Origin: an uncultured Eubacteriales bacterium
Lineage (GTDB): Bacteria; Bacillota; Clostridia; Christensenellales; UBA1242
NCBI GenBank assembly: GCA_949878485.1
Contig: CATLAM010000004.1
Span: forward strand, 1-64,000
DNA length: 64,000 nt
Reading direction: 5' to 3'
Below are positions 7,231 to 15,853 of the stretch, piece after piece (within the stretch, counting starts at the first letter, position 1; every line of letters starts with the position of its first letter). The translations under genes were made by a program, and so were the position numbers. The notes below the pieces were generated by a model. The model did not search any database and was not told where the DNA came from. It saw nothing but the letters and a program-made list of their open reading frames with translations.

Positions 7231-9377
7231 AAATAAATGAACAATTGACAAGCGAATTTGGTTTAAGAGCAGATTATACAGAAAACATAATAAATTTGAT
7301 TGACGAAGGAAACACCATTCCTTTCATTGCCAGATATAGAAAGGAAATGCATGGTTCTTGTGACGACCAAGTTTTAAGAAACTTTGCAGACAGATTGAAA
7401 TATTTAAGAAACTTAGAAGACGAAAAAGCCAAAGTTGAAAAGGTGATAACCGAACAAGGTAAGTGGACAGACGAACTTGCTAAGGCACTTTCTGAAGCGA
7501 TGACACTTACAGAAGTTGAAGATATTTATCGTCCTTACAAACCAAAGCGTAAAACCAGAGCATCTGTTGCCATAGCCAAAGGTTTGGAAGGTTTGGCTGA
7601 CATTTTGCAGGCTCAGTCTAAAAACTATGTGATTTTAAGTGAAGCAGAAAAATATATCACTGAAGAAGTTAAAACAGTGGAAGAAGCCATTGCTGGTGCA
7701 AAAGACATCATTGCAGAACGCATTTCTGACAGTGCTGAACTTAGAAAAGATTTGCGTGAGATTTTGGCGGGAAAATCTTTCATTCAATGCTCTTTGCTTG
7801 AAAACGAAAACAGTGCAACTTATGAAACTTATGCCAATTTTAAACAAGAAGTTAAATCGCTTCCAAGTCACAGAATCTTGGCTATCAATCGTGGAGAAAA
7901 CGAAAAATGTTTGAAAGTTGACATTGTTATTGATGAAAAGTTGACAATTCCAGTAATTGAAAAATATTTCAAAAAAGACAATGCTGACACAAACACTTTG
8001 ATGGACGAAACTATTGCTGATGCTTATGAAAGACTTTTGTTCCCATCTTTGGAAAGAGAATGCAGAAACAATTTGACAGACAGTGCAAACGAACAGGCGA
8101 TTAAGATGTTTGAAGTCAATTTAAGACCACTTCTTTTGGAATCTCCACTTAAAAACAACATTATTCTTGGTTTTGACCCTGGGTATCATAATGGTTGCAA
8201 GATTGCTGTTATTGACAAAAATGGCTCTGTTTTGGATACAACTGTTGTTTATCCAACTCCACCACGCTCTAAAACAGAAGAAGCGATGGAAAAATTGAAA
8301 ACTATGATTGAAAAACATAAGGTTGACATTATTGCCATTGGAAACGGAACAGCGTCCAAAGAATCTGAAATTTTTGTTGCTGAACTTATTAAACATGTCA
8401 GTCATCCAGTAAGTTATGCAGTTGTAAGTGAAGCAGGTGCTTCTGTTTATTCTGCTTCAAAACTTGCTGCTGAAGAATTTCCTGAATATGATGTAAATTT
8501 GCGTAGTGCGGTTTCGATTGCAAGACGACTTCAAGACCCACTTGCCGAACTTATTAAAATTGATGTTAAGTCCATAGGTGTTGGTCAATATCAACATGAT
8601 ATGCCACAAAACAGACTTACTGAAGTTTTGACTGGGGTTGTGGAAGATTGTGTTAACAGTGTTGGTGTTGACTTGAACACTGCTTCTCCAAGTTTGTTGT
8701 CTTATGTTTCTGGGCTTAATATGTCAATTGCAAAAAATATTGTGGCATTCAGAACAAAGTCAAAAGGTTTTAAGTCAAGAGAAGAACTTTTGTCTGTTCC
8801 TAAACTTGGCCCAAAAGCCTATGAACAATGTGCAGGTTTCTTGCGTGTGGTTGGTGGAGATAATGTGCTTGACAACACTGCTGTTCACCCAGAAAGTTAT
8901 GACGCAGCACAAAAACTTTTGAAACTTTTTGATTTAACTGAGCAAGATGTAAAGAATAACAACCTTGTTTTGCTTCCAAAAATGGTGGAACAAAAAGGAG
9001 AAAATAAAGTTGCAGAGGCTTGCGGAGTAGGTGTTCCTACACTTTCTGACATCACAAACGAACTTTTAAAACCTGGTCGTGACATCCGTGAAAGTATGCC
9101 AAAACCAGTGCTTAGAAGCGATGTAATTCATTTGGAAGACTTGAAAGAAGGCATGATTTTCTCTGGCGTTGTCAGAAATGTTGTCGATTTTGGTGCTTTT
9201 GTTGACATTGGTGTGCATCAAGATGGACTTGTGCATATATCTCAACTTTCAGATGGTTTTGTTAAACATCCAAGTGATGTTGTGAAAGTCGGCGATGTTG
9301 TGGAAGTTAAGGTTATGTCTATTGATGTTGCTAAGAAAAGAATTTCTTTGACTATGAAAGGCATTGAAAAGGAATAG
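7227..9377 (+). CDS. tex: Tex-family transcription accessory protein
   Basis: 716 residues, the normal length. Tex is an RNA-binding protein with an N-terminal helical region, a YqgF/RNase H-like domain (ILGFDPGYHNGCKIAVID near residue 311), helix-hairpin-helix motifs, and a C-terminal S1 domain (GMIFSGVVRNVVDFGAFVDIG near residue 642). The family is linked to transcription and RNA quality control. ATG overlaps the TGA of the preceding gene, and the next gene starts two bases after its stop, so it is embedded in the operon that ends with clpC. Confidence 0.95.
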   Translation: MKINEQLTSEFGLRADYTENIINLIDEGNTIPFIARYRKEMHGSCDDQVLRNFADRLKYLRNLEDEKAKVEKVITEQGKWTDELAKALSEAMTLTEVEDIYRPYKPKRKTRASVAIAKGLEGLADILQAQSKNYVILSEAEKYITEEVKTVEEAIAGAKDIIAERISDSAELRKDLREILAGKSFIQCSLLENENSATYETYANFKQEVKSLPSHRILAINRGENEKCLKVDIVIDEKLTIPVIEKYFKKDNADTNTLMDETIADAYERLLFPSLERECRNNLTDSANEQAIKMFEVNLRPLLLESPLKNNIILGFDPGYHNGCKIAVIDKNGSVLDTTVVYPTPPRSKTEEAMEKLKTMIEKHKVDIIAIGNGTASKESEIFVAELIKHVSHPVSYAVVSEAGASVYSASKLAAEEFPEYDVNLRSAVSIARRLQDPLAELIKIDVKSIGVGQYQHDMPQNRLTEVLTGVVEDCVNSVGVDLNTASPSLLSYVSGLNMSIAKNIVAFRTKSKGFKSREELLSVPKLGPKAYEQCAGFLRVVGGDNVLDNTAVHPESYDAAQKLLKLFDLTEQDVKNNNLVLLPKMVEQKGENKVAEACGVGVPTLSDITNELLKPGRDIRESMPKPVLRSDVIHLEDLKEGMIFSGVVRNVVDFGAFVDIGVHQDGLVHISQLSDGFVKHPSDVVKVGDVVEVKVMSIDVAKKRISLTMKGIEKE

Positions 9378-9379
9378 TT

Positions 9380-9520
9380 ATGGAAGAATGTCCAATTTGT
9401 CACACTTCGGTGGAAGAAATTTTGGAAACTGGTTTTGTTGGTTGTCAGTTTTGTTATGACTTACCGGAAATTAAGAAAGCAGTTGACAAAATGTATGGTG
9501 GAAAGAAACATAAAGAATAA
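9380..9520 (+). CDS. Minimal McsA-like zinc-finger protein
   Basis: 46 residues. Two CxxC pairs (CPIC near residue 4 and CQFC near residue 23) with spacing and context like the C-terminal treble-clef part of McsA: compare the G-x-GC-x-x-CY pattern, here GFVGCQFCYDL, and the GG-K-x-H-K tail. McsA is normally about 180 residues with two such fingers and activates the arginine kinase McsB. Here the first finger and the UVR-type region are absent. It lies between tex and mcsB, exactly where mcsA would be. Its start is two bases after the tex stop, with GGAATAG just before. Confidence 0.75.
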   Translation: MEECPICHTSVEEILETGFVGCQFCYDLPEIKKAVDKMYGGKKHKE

Positions 9521-9531
9521 TTGGGGAGAGA

Positions 9532-10539
9532 ATGGAAGAAAATTTTGAAAATATTGCAATTTCTTCAAGAATAAGACTTGCCAGAAATTTCTCGGGCTTC
9601 AATTTTTTCACGAAATTAACAAGTCAAAATGATGCTGAAAATATTTTACAGCAGGTTTCAAGTGCGCTTGTTAAATTTGCCGATTTTGACTTTATTAGAC
9701 TTAACAATTTGTCACTTAATGAATGTAATGTGCTTTTGGAAAGGCATGTTATAAGCAAAGAACTTATTAAAAATAAAGATTATTCCATGGTGGCACTGAG
9801 TGATGACGAACATATGATTGTCATGATAAATGAAGAAGACCACATTAGAGAACAATTTATTGTAAATGGTTTTAATCTTTATTTGCCATACAGAAAAATA
9901 AAAAAAATGGATGATTTTTTGCTGTCAGAGATTGACATGGCTTTTTCATCCGATTATGGTTTTTTGACATCTAGTCCTGCAAATCTTGGGACAGGGATGC
10001 GTGCTTCAGTTTTGTTGTTTTTGCCAGCGTTGGAAAGATGTAAAGATATGCAACTGATTAAAAAGGAAGCAAGAAAATCTGGTTTTACTGTTCGGGGACT
10101 TTATGGTGAAGGCAGTGACGACTTTGGAAGTTATTTTCAAATTTCCAATCAAAATTCGCTTGGAAAAAGTGAAACAGAAATTATTGACAGTGTGTCGGAT
10201 TATGTTTTCAACATCATTCAAATGGAAGTTTCTGCCAGAGAAGACATTCTTTCCAGAGATCATGACAAACTTGTGGATGAAATTTACAGAGCATTTGGAG
10301 TTTTGAAAGAATGCACTTTTTTGGAAGAAAAAGAAATGATTAAATTTTTGTCACTTATAAAGTTTGGAGATGCGCTTGGATTTATTAAAATTCTTGACCA
10401 TAAGGCTTTTGACAGGCTTGCTGTGCAGTGTTCCAGTGCAAATTTAAAGGAAACAGAAGATTTTTCTTTTAATTTAAAGGAAGAATATGTGCGAAGCAAG
10501 TATATAAATAGAAAGATTAAAGAACTTGTTAAAAAATGA
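9532..10539 (+). CDS. mcsB: Protein-arginine kinase McsB
   Basis: 335 residues, slightly shorter than Bacillus McsB. Phosphagen-kinase fold that phosphorylates arginine in proteins to mark them for ClpCP. Visible motifs: SSRIRLARN near residue 11, NEEDHIR near residue 100, and NLGTGMRAS at 151-159. The residue before PANLGTG is Ser148, where McsB and creatine kinase have the reactive Cys. GGGGAGAG precedes ATG. The gene sits between the McsA-like mini-protein and clpC; no ctsR is present in the cluster, unlike the Bacillus order ctsR-mcsA-mcsB-clpC. Confidence 0.93.
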   Translation: MEENFENIAISSRIRLARNFSGFNFFTKLTSQNDAENILQQVSSALVKFADFDFIRLNNLSLNECNVLLERHVISKELIKNKDYSMVALSDDEHMIVMINEEDHIREQFIVNGFNLYLPYRKIKKMDDFLLSEIDMAFSSDYGFLTSSPANLGTGMRASVLLFLPALERCKDMQLIKKEARKSGFTVRGLYGEGSDDFGSYFQISNQNSLGKSETEIIDSVSDYVFNIIQMEVSAREDILSRDHDKLVDEIYRAFGVLKECTFLEEKEMIKFLSLIKFGDALGFIKILDHKAFDRLAVQCSSANLKETEDFSFNLKEEYVRSKYINRKIKELVKK

Positions 10540-10571
10540 TAAGTTTTGGATAAAATCTTTGGAGGTGGATT

Positions 10572-13007
10572 ATGGCTTTAAATAATGGTTTGTTTTCTGA
10601 CAGCATAGAAAAGGTGATTAAAAATGCAAGCAAAATTGCTTTGCGTTTTGGCAGTAATTTAGTTGGCACAGAACATATTTTATATGGACTTGTCAGCGTC
10701 AGTGATTGCACTGCAAGCAAACTTTTAAACAGTTATGGAGTGACAGAAAATTCACTTTTTCAATTGTTTGAAGAATCTGCAAGCGGAGTGTCTTTGTTTG
10801 GAAGTGTGGAATTGACACCGAGAACAAAAGAGTTATTTCAAATTGCACAACAATTGGCGCTTGATTTGGGACATTCTTTCATTGGCACAGAACATCTGTT
10901 ACTTTCCATTCTTTCCAATAAAAGTTGTTATGCAACCAAAATTTTGGAAAACTTTTATGGCGTAAACATAGATGAAATCAGGGGAAAACTTTTGGCTTCT
11001 TTGCAAGTGGCTAAAAGTTCGGAGTCAAGCAAAAGAACGGAAGATAATTCGCAAGTAGGAAGCACTTTGCCAGAAAAATTGTTGGAAATGGGAAGCGATA
11101 TAACTCTTAAAGCAAGGCAACATAAACTTGACCCTGTCATCGGCAGAGAAGAAGAAATTCAAAGAGTTATTGAAATTTTATGTCGTAAAACAAAAAATAA
11201 TCCTTGTTTGATTGGTGAAGCAGGGGTTGGGAAAACTGCCGTTGTTGAAGGTTTGGCTCAGGCTATTGCAAGTGGCGATGTTCCAGAAGAAATTAAGGAC
11301 AAAAGTGTTTATGCTTTGGAAATCGGCGGACTTATGGCAGGAACGAAATATCGCGGTCAAATGGAAGAGAAATTGAAAGATGTGATTGAAACCATTATAA
11401 GCAGTGGAAACATCATTGTCTTTATTGATGAAATTCACACTCTTGCACAAGCGGGAAGTGAGAAAGGTGAAACCAGCCCTGCTGATATGTTGAAGCCTTA
11501 TCTTGCAAGGGGAGAGTTGCAAACCATTGGTGCGACAACAACTGATGAATACAGAAAATATATCGAAAAAGATAAGGCTTTGGAACGAAGATTTCAACCA
11601 GTTATGGTTAATCCTCCTTCAGTTGAGCAAACTATTCAAATTTTGAAAGGTTTGAAAGACACATATGAAGCATTCCATAAAATTATGATTACAGACGAAG
11701 CAATTGTTGCGGCAGCAAATCTCTCCGACAGATATATCACTGACAGAAGTTTGCCAGACAAGGCAATTGATCTTATTGATGAAGCGTGTTCGCGTGCAAA
11801 AGTCAATTTTACCTTAAAGCCACAGGTTGTTCGTGACTTGGAAGAAAAAATTAAATCACTTTCAGCAAGTCGTGATGAAGCGTCACTTCAAAGAAATTAT
11901 GAAAAGGCTGCAAAGTTGCAATCTGAAATTGCGGGCCTTGAAATTGAACTTAAAAAGCATAATGACAAGATTGTCAAGAAAAGCGGAAGCGGACAAATTG
12001 GAGAAAATGAAATTGCTGAAGTGGTTTCAAAGTGGACGGGAATTCCTGTTACGAAACTTACTGAAGGTGAAAAGGAAAAATTGTTGCGTTTGGAAGAAAT
12101 CTTGCACAAGCGTGTGATTGGGCAAGATGAAGCGATTAACGCTGTTTCAAAAGCAATCAGAAGAGCAAGAGTTGGATTGCAAGACAGTAAGCGTCCGATT
12201 GGGTCTTTCTTGTTTATGGGACCAACTGGTGTTGGTAAAACAGAACTTTCTAAGGCAATTTCTGAAGCAATGTTTGACAATGAAAACAACATAATAAGAA
12301 TTGACATGAGTGAATATATGGAAAGTCATACTGTTTCCAAATTGATTGGCTCTCCACCAGGATATGTTGGTTTTGACGAAGGCGGTCAGTTGACTGAACA
12401 AGTCAGAAGAAAACCTTACAGTGTTGTTTTGTTCGACGAAATTGAAAAGGCTCATCCTGAAATTTTGAATGCGTTGCTTCAAATTTTGGATGATGGCAGA
12501 CTTACGGACAGCAAGGGCAGATTGGTTAGTTTTAAAAACACTATTGTGATTATGACCAGCAACATTGGTGCAAACGAAATCAGACAACAACGTCAACTTG
12601 GGTTTGGCACTGAAAGCAAAGAAAAGGCAAGCGAACGCGACATTTATATGGATGCTTTAAAGAAAAAGTTTAAACCAGAACTCATCAACAGAATTGATGT
12701 GATTTGCATATTTGATTCTCTTTCAAAACAAGACCTTATTAAGATTTCCAACATCATGATTGACAATTTGAATAAGCGACTTGCTTCAAAGGGATTGAAG
12801 ATTGAAGTTGCACCTAATGCAATTGAGTATATAGTTGCAAAGGGGTCGAATTTGATTTATGGTGCAAGACCGCTTAAGCGTTTTATTGAGCAAGAAATTG
12901 AAGATCGCATTGCTGAAAAGATTTTACTTGGCAGTCTTTCTGGACATGGAACGATTAAAGTAAGTCTTGTTGGAGAAAAATTGGTTTTTGATTCTGAAAA
13001 TGTGTAA
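10572..13007 (+). CDS. clpC: ClpC AAA+ unfoldase
   Basis: 811 residues with the ClpC domain order: two Clp_N repeats (1-145), first AAA domain with GEAGVGKT near residue 216, a middle region carrying the UVR-like coiled coil ([17 protein letters not shown] near residue 442), second AAA domain with GPTGVGKT near residue 553 and DEIEKAH, and a ClpP-loop candidate LGFGTE near residue 676. It feeds McsB-marked and adaptor-bound proteins to ClpP. TTGGAGGTGGATT precedes ATG. Last gene of the run starting at 5986. Confidence 0.97.
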   Translation: MALNNGLFSDSIEKVIKNASKIALRFGSNLVGTEHILYGLVSVSDCTASKLLNSYGVTENSLFQLFEESASGVSLFGSVELTPRTKELFQIAQQLALDLGHSFIGTEHLLLSILSNKSCYATKILENFYGVNIDEIRGKLLASLQVAKSSESSKRTEDNSQVGSTLPEKLLEMGSDITLKARQHKLDPVIGREEEIQRVIEILCRKTKNNPCLIGEAGVGKTAVVEGLAQAIASGDVPEEIKDKSVYALEIGGLMAGTKYRGQMEEKLKDVIETIISSGNIIVFIDEIHTLAQAGSEKGETSPADMLKPYLARGELQTIGATTTDEYRKYIEKDKALERRFQPVMVNPPSVEQTIQILKGLKDTYEAFHKIMITDEAIVAAANLSDRYITDRSLPDKAIDLIDEACSRAKVNFTLKPQVVRDLEEKIKSLSASRDEASLQRNYEKAAKLQSEIAGLEIELKKHNDKIVKKSGSGQIGENEIAEVVSKWTGIPVTKLTEGEKEKLLRLEEILHKRVIGQDEAINAVSKAIRRARVGLQDSKRPIGSFLFMGPTGVGKTELSKAISEAMFDNENNIIRIDMSEYMESHTVSKLIGSPPGYVGFDEGGQLTEQVRRKPYSVVLFDEIEKAHPEILNALLQILDDGRLTDSKGRLVSFKNTIVIMTSNIGANEIRQQRQLGFGTESKEKASERDIYMDALKKKFKPELINRIDVICIFDSLSKQDLIKISNIMIDNLNKRLASKGLKIEVAPNAIEYIVAKGSNLIYGARPLKRFIEQEIEDRIAEKILLGSLSGHGTIKVSLVGEKLVFDSENV

Positions 13008-13013
13008 ATTCGT

Positions 13014-13042
13014 TTGGCAAAACGCATATAATTTGTTAAAAT
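13014..13042 (+). promoter_or_regulatory. Promoter of hpf
   Basis: TTGGCA, 17-base spacer, TAAAAT, ending 23 bases before the hpf ATG. I see no sigma-B or heat-shock type element in this gap, and no U-tract terminator after clpC, so read-through from clpC is also possible. Confidence 0.6.
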
Positions 13043-13065
13043 TATCTTAATTAAAGGAGGTCGTT

Positions 13066-13587
13066 ATGAAAATAACATTTATTGAAAAAAAATATAAAAT
13101 AGCCAGCCGTTTTAAGGATGTTTTGACAGAAAAATTGCAAAAATTAGAAAAATATTTTGGCGAAGATGCCACAACAAGAGTTGTTTGTTCTAAACAAGCA
13201 AACAACGAAAAATTGGAAATAAACATCACAAACAAAGGTGTATTATACAGATCTGAAGTTGTAAGCGGAAATATGTATGACAATATTGATTTGGCACTTC
13301 CAAAACTTGAAAGACAAATTGTCAGAAACAAACAAAAATTGACAAAGAGTAAGCGTGCTCCTAAGCCACAATATGAATTTCTTGCAGAAGAACCAGAAAC
13401 AAAATTGCCAGAAATTATTCGTAAAAAATCTTTTACAATCACACCTATGCTTGTTGAAGATGCAAAGGATGCCATTGAAAGACTTGATCACACATTCTAC
13501 ATTTTCCTTAATGTTGAAACTGGAAAAGTTAATGTAATCTATAAGCGTGCCGACAACAAATATGGCTTGATTGAAGTAGATTTCTAA
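13066..13587 (+). CDS. hpf: Ribosome hibernation promoting factor, long form
   Basis: 173 residues. The N-terminal S30AE domain (1-100) binds the decoding region of idle 30S subunits. The C-terminal domain (about 118-173, IRKKSFTITPMLVEDAKDAIERL...) is the dimerisation part that pairs ribosomes into 100S particles, as in long HPF of Gram-positives. AAAGGAGGTCGTT precedes ATG. Own promoter upstream. Its place after clpC suggests shared use in stress or stationary phase. Confidence 0.95.
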   Translation: MKITFIEKKYKIASRFKDVLTEKLQKLEKYFGEDATTRVVCSKQANNEKLEINITNKGVLYRSEVVSGNMYDNIDLALPKLERQIVRNKQKLTKSKRAPKPQYEFLAEEPETKLPEIIRKKSFTITPMLVEDAKDAIERLDHTFYIFLNVETGKVNVIYKRADNKYGLIEVDF

Positions 13588-13630
13588 AAATTTGATTTAG
13601 ATAAATATTTTAACGCAAAACGAACACAAT

Positions 13631-14155
13631 ATGAATATGAAAAAGTTTATTTTGATTATTCTTTGTGTTTGTTTTTGTTTTTTGACAACTGCTTGTGAAA
13701 ACGAAACTGTGATAAGAACTGCACATATAAGCGAAACCACAGGTGCTTTAAGCACGGATTATTCCATTAAACTGGTTGTCGATGAAGATGAAAGATTGGA
13801 AGATAAATATGCAGATGTGCAGATTAAAGCAAGTGTTGAAGGACAGGTTTTAAATTTCAATGAAGAAAATAAAAAGCCTGTTACGCTGGTTTTTGCAAAA
13901 AAAGATTATTGGTATAATCTTACTTATTTAATTGACATGGCAAACGGAGTTTCAGCCGAAGGTGACTATGTTAAATATAAAGAATTTGGCAATCATGTTT
14001 ATATGTTTACATCAAATAATGATGTCGATTTAACTTTCAGAGTGGTGGCTGGGCAGATTAAAGAAAATCCAGAAACCAAAGAAAAGATTTTGGTTTTAAG
14101 TGAAGAAGTTTCTGAAGAAGTGACTGTAAATGTCAAAAAACATAAAGAAAAGTAA
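13631..14155 (+). CDS. Predicted lipoprotein
   Basis: 174 residues. Basic start MNMKK, a hydrophobic stretch of about 15 residues, then LTTAC with the Cys near residue 22 as the likely lipidation site. The mature part is mostly beta-type sequence with no motif I recognise, ending in a charged tail. There is no good Shine-Dalgarno site before either ATG (13631 or 13637), so the exact start is uncertain. Function unknown. Confidence 0.7.
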   Translation: MNMKKFILIILCVCFCFLTTACENETVIRTAHISETTGALSTDYSIKLVVDEDERLEDKYADVQIKASVEGQVLNFNEENKKPVTLVFAKKDYWYNLTYLIDMANGVSAEGDYVKYKEFGNHVYMFTSNNDVDLTFRVVAGQIKENPETKEKILVLSEEVSEEVTVNVKKHKEK

Positions 14156-14230
14156 GGGTTTTTGATGTTATTTTTTGAATTTGCTTTTATTTTTTGATTA
14201 AATATTGTATTCTTTATATAGGAGTATGAT

Positions 14231-14875
14231 ATGTTATCAATCAAAAATTTGAATTTGAAATTCACTAAAGAATTTAATGCACTTGAAAATGTTTGTCTTG
14301 ATGTTGACACTGGCGAAAGTGTTGCGTTTATTGGCGAAAGAGACAGTGGAAAAACAACTCTTCTTCGTGTTATTGCCAAACTTGAAGATTTTGACAGTGG
14401 TGAAATTTATATAAACAAAATTCCAATTAAAAAAATTGATTTCAAAACTGACATCAATGTTGGGTATGTGGCCTATTGTCCTGTGTTTTTGGAGAATAAA
14501 ACTGTATATGAAAATTTTAAATATATCTTAAATAAAAAAGGTTACAAACCAGCAGAAGCAGAAAAGATGATTAATGACGCCATCATTGAATATTCGCTTG
14601 AAAGAATTCGCGATGAAAAACTTAAAAACATTCGAAAAGAAGATAAATATATTTTGTCGCTTGTTCGTCTTGCTTTCAGAAAAATTGATTTGCTTTTGGT
14701 TGACAACATTTTTGATGACATTTCTGATGTCTATGTGGAAGCAATTTTAAGTATGATTAAAAAATTGAAATCTCAAAACACAACTCTTATTTTGGCTTGC
14801 ACAAGACCAGAAATCGCCGAAAAACTTTGCAAAAGAAAGTTTTATTTTGAACATGGAAAAGTAAGCGAAGAATAA
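14231..14875 (+). CDS. Degenerate ABC ATPase
   Basis: 214 residues with the overall fold order of an ABC nucleotide-binding domain. The Walker A is intact (GERDSGKTT near residue 36). The signature LSGGQ is not present; the region reads NIRKEDKYILS. The Walker B reads LLLVDNIFDD, so the catalytic Glu is Asn. The switch-His segment reads ACTRPEI. It probably binds nucleotide but hydrolyses it poorly or not at all. TAGGAGTATGAT precedes ATG. No permease gene is adjacent, so the partner is unknown. Confidence 0.8.
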   Translation: MLSIKNLNLKFTKEFNALENVCLDVDTGESVAFIGERDSGKTTLLRVIAKLEDFDSGEIYINKIPIKKIDFKTDINVGYVAYCPVFLENKTVYENFKYILNKKGYKPAEAEKMINDAIIEYSLERIRDEKLKNIRKEDKYILSLVRLAFRKIDLLLVDNIFDDISDVYVEAILSMIKKLKSQNTTLILACTRPEIAEKLCKRKFYFEHGKVSEE

Positions 14876-14913
14876 ACAAAAAACTCAAAACAAATAGTTT
14901 TGAGTTTTTTGTT
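14875..14913. terminator. Bidirectional terminator
   Basis: A perfect 17-bp inverted repeat AACAAAAAACTCAAAAC / GTTTTGAGTTTTTTGTT around a five-base loop, touching the stops of the convergent ABC ATPase and PIN-like genes. Confidence 0.85.
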
Positions 14914-15622
14914 ATTCCAAAATTTTGTCTGCTTTTACTTTTGTGCTGTCATTTGTTTTAATAAATAACATTGTGTCTATATGGTTTTTTATAATAGGAC
15001 CTAATACGGATATACAAATTGGTTTTGATGTTTCATTGTTTTCTGAATCAAAATATCCATTTTGTTTGTTAATTTCTATAATACCTTTAGTTCTAATATT
15101 TCCTGCTTGTGGCTTATATTTATTGAAAGTCAAGTCTTGACCATTTGCTGTTAAAAAGTTTGAACCCCAAACAACAGCATCAGCCATGGCATATGCGTCG
15201 TTTGATGGAGTGATTTTTTGTATGGCAGCATTATAAATTTTTTGAAGTGGAGCGTCATATTCTATGTTTGATTTTTTATAAGGTAAACAATATAAGTTTG
15301 CAAGTTTTTCCACTTCAGCAAGTTTATCACAACAATTGACCATGTCAATGTTTGGAAAATAACAATATTTTTTCATAAATTCTAATCTTGTTTTTGAATA
15401 ATTGTTTTCATGAAAAATTGTGTTTCCAATTGAAAGGCGTATGTAATCATTTTTTGCTGCTTGAAGAACTGAATAGAAATAACCAAAATATTTTCTTACA
15501 AGCGGAATTTTTGATGTTGTATAATCGAAGTATATGCCGTCCTTGGTTTCTTTATCAATTTCAGATAAAATACGCAAAGCATCAGAGTCAAGGTCAAAAT
15601 AGATATGTTTATCTTTTTCCAT
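14912..15622 (-). CDS. PIN-like domain protein (tentative)
   Basis: 236 residues from ATG 15622, which has GGGAGAAG before it; a longer frame to 15670 has no ribosome site. An early acidic strand (HIYFDLDSD), conserved-looking acidic residues and a late NDAYAMADAVVWGSNFLTANGQDL segment recall the PIN nuclease pattern in which an ND...A...LVT-xxxDF stretch closes the active site. The match is by eye and partial. The gene overlaps a 38-residue reading frame upstream by 14 bases, the layout of many toxin-antitoxin pairs. It could equally be an unrelated hypothetical protein. Confidence 0.6.
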   Translation of the reverse strand: MEKDKHIYFDLDSDALRILSEIDKETKDGIYFDYTTSKIPLVRKYFGYFYSVLQAAKNDYIRLSIGNTIFHENNYSKTRLEFMKKYCYFPNIDMVNCCDKLAEVEKLANLYCLPYKKSNIEYDAPLQKIYNAAIQKITPSNDAYAMADAVVWGSNFLTANGQDLTFNKYKPQAGNIRTKGIIEINKQNGYFDSENNETSKPICISVLGPIIKNHIDTMLFIKTNDSTKVKADKILE

Positions 15623-15725
15623 TTTCTTCTCCCTTTCTTTTGCAGTTGTTTTTAACAATAAATTCAGCAAATTCTTTATATTGGTCTTTTAAATATTGTG
15701 GAACTTCAAATTCATTTTTGTTCAT
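15609..15725 (-). CDS. Small protein upstream of the PIN-like gene
   Basis: 38 residues, charged, beginning MNKNEFEVPQYLKDQYKEF and ending in a very basic tail with one Cys. AAAGGAG stands six bases before the ATG, and its 3' end overlaps the start of the PIN-like gene by 14 bases. With the promoter at 15748-15776 it forms a compact two-gene unit. It could be an antitoxin or a leader frame for coupling; no motif decides this. Confidence 0.6.
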   Translation of the reverse strand: MNKNEFEVPQYLKDQYKEFAEFIVKNNCKRKGEENGKR

Positions 15726-15747
15726 TTTTTGCTCCTTTCATAATGAC

Positions 15748-15776
15748 ATCATAACATAACGGGGTGGGGTTGTCAA
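15748..15776 (-). promoter_or_regulatory. Promoter of the small-ORF/PIN-like unit
   Basis: Minus strand: TTGACA, 17-base spacer, TATGAT. The spacer is unusually GC-rich (ACCCCACCCCG). The 19 bases TAAAATTGGCTATTGACAA around the -35 match the promoter at 61024-61052 at 18 positions. Confidence 0.85.
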
Positions 15777-15812
15777 TAGCCAATTTTAGTTATTATAATC
15801 CATAAATTCGTT

Positions 15813-15840
15813 TTGATGTAAAATCGTGTTGTGTTATAAT
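15813..15840 (+). promoter_or_regulatory. Promoter of the phosphosugar mutase gene
   Basis: TTGATG, 16-base spacer, TATAAT, about 14 bases before the ATG with GAGGTG between. Confidence 0.6.
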
Positions 15841-15853
15841 TTGTTTGAGGTGA

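Noticed and set aside
14155-14231. A clear promoter for the degenerate ABC ATPase
   Set aside because: Only weak -35/-10 pairs are present; I could not choose one.
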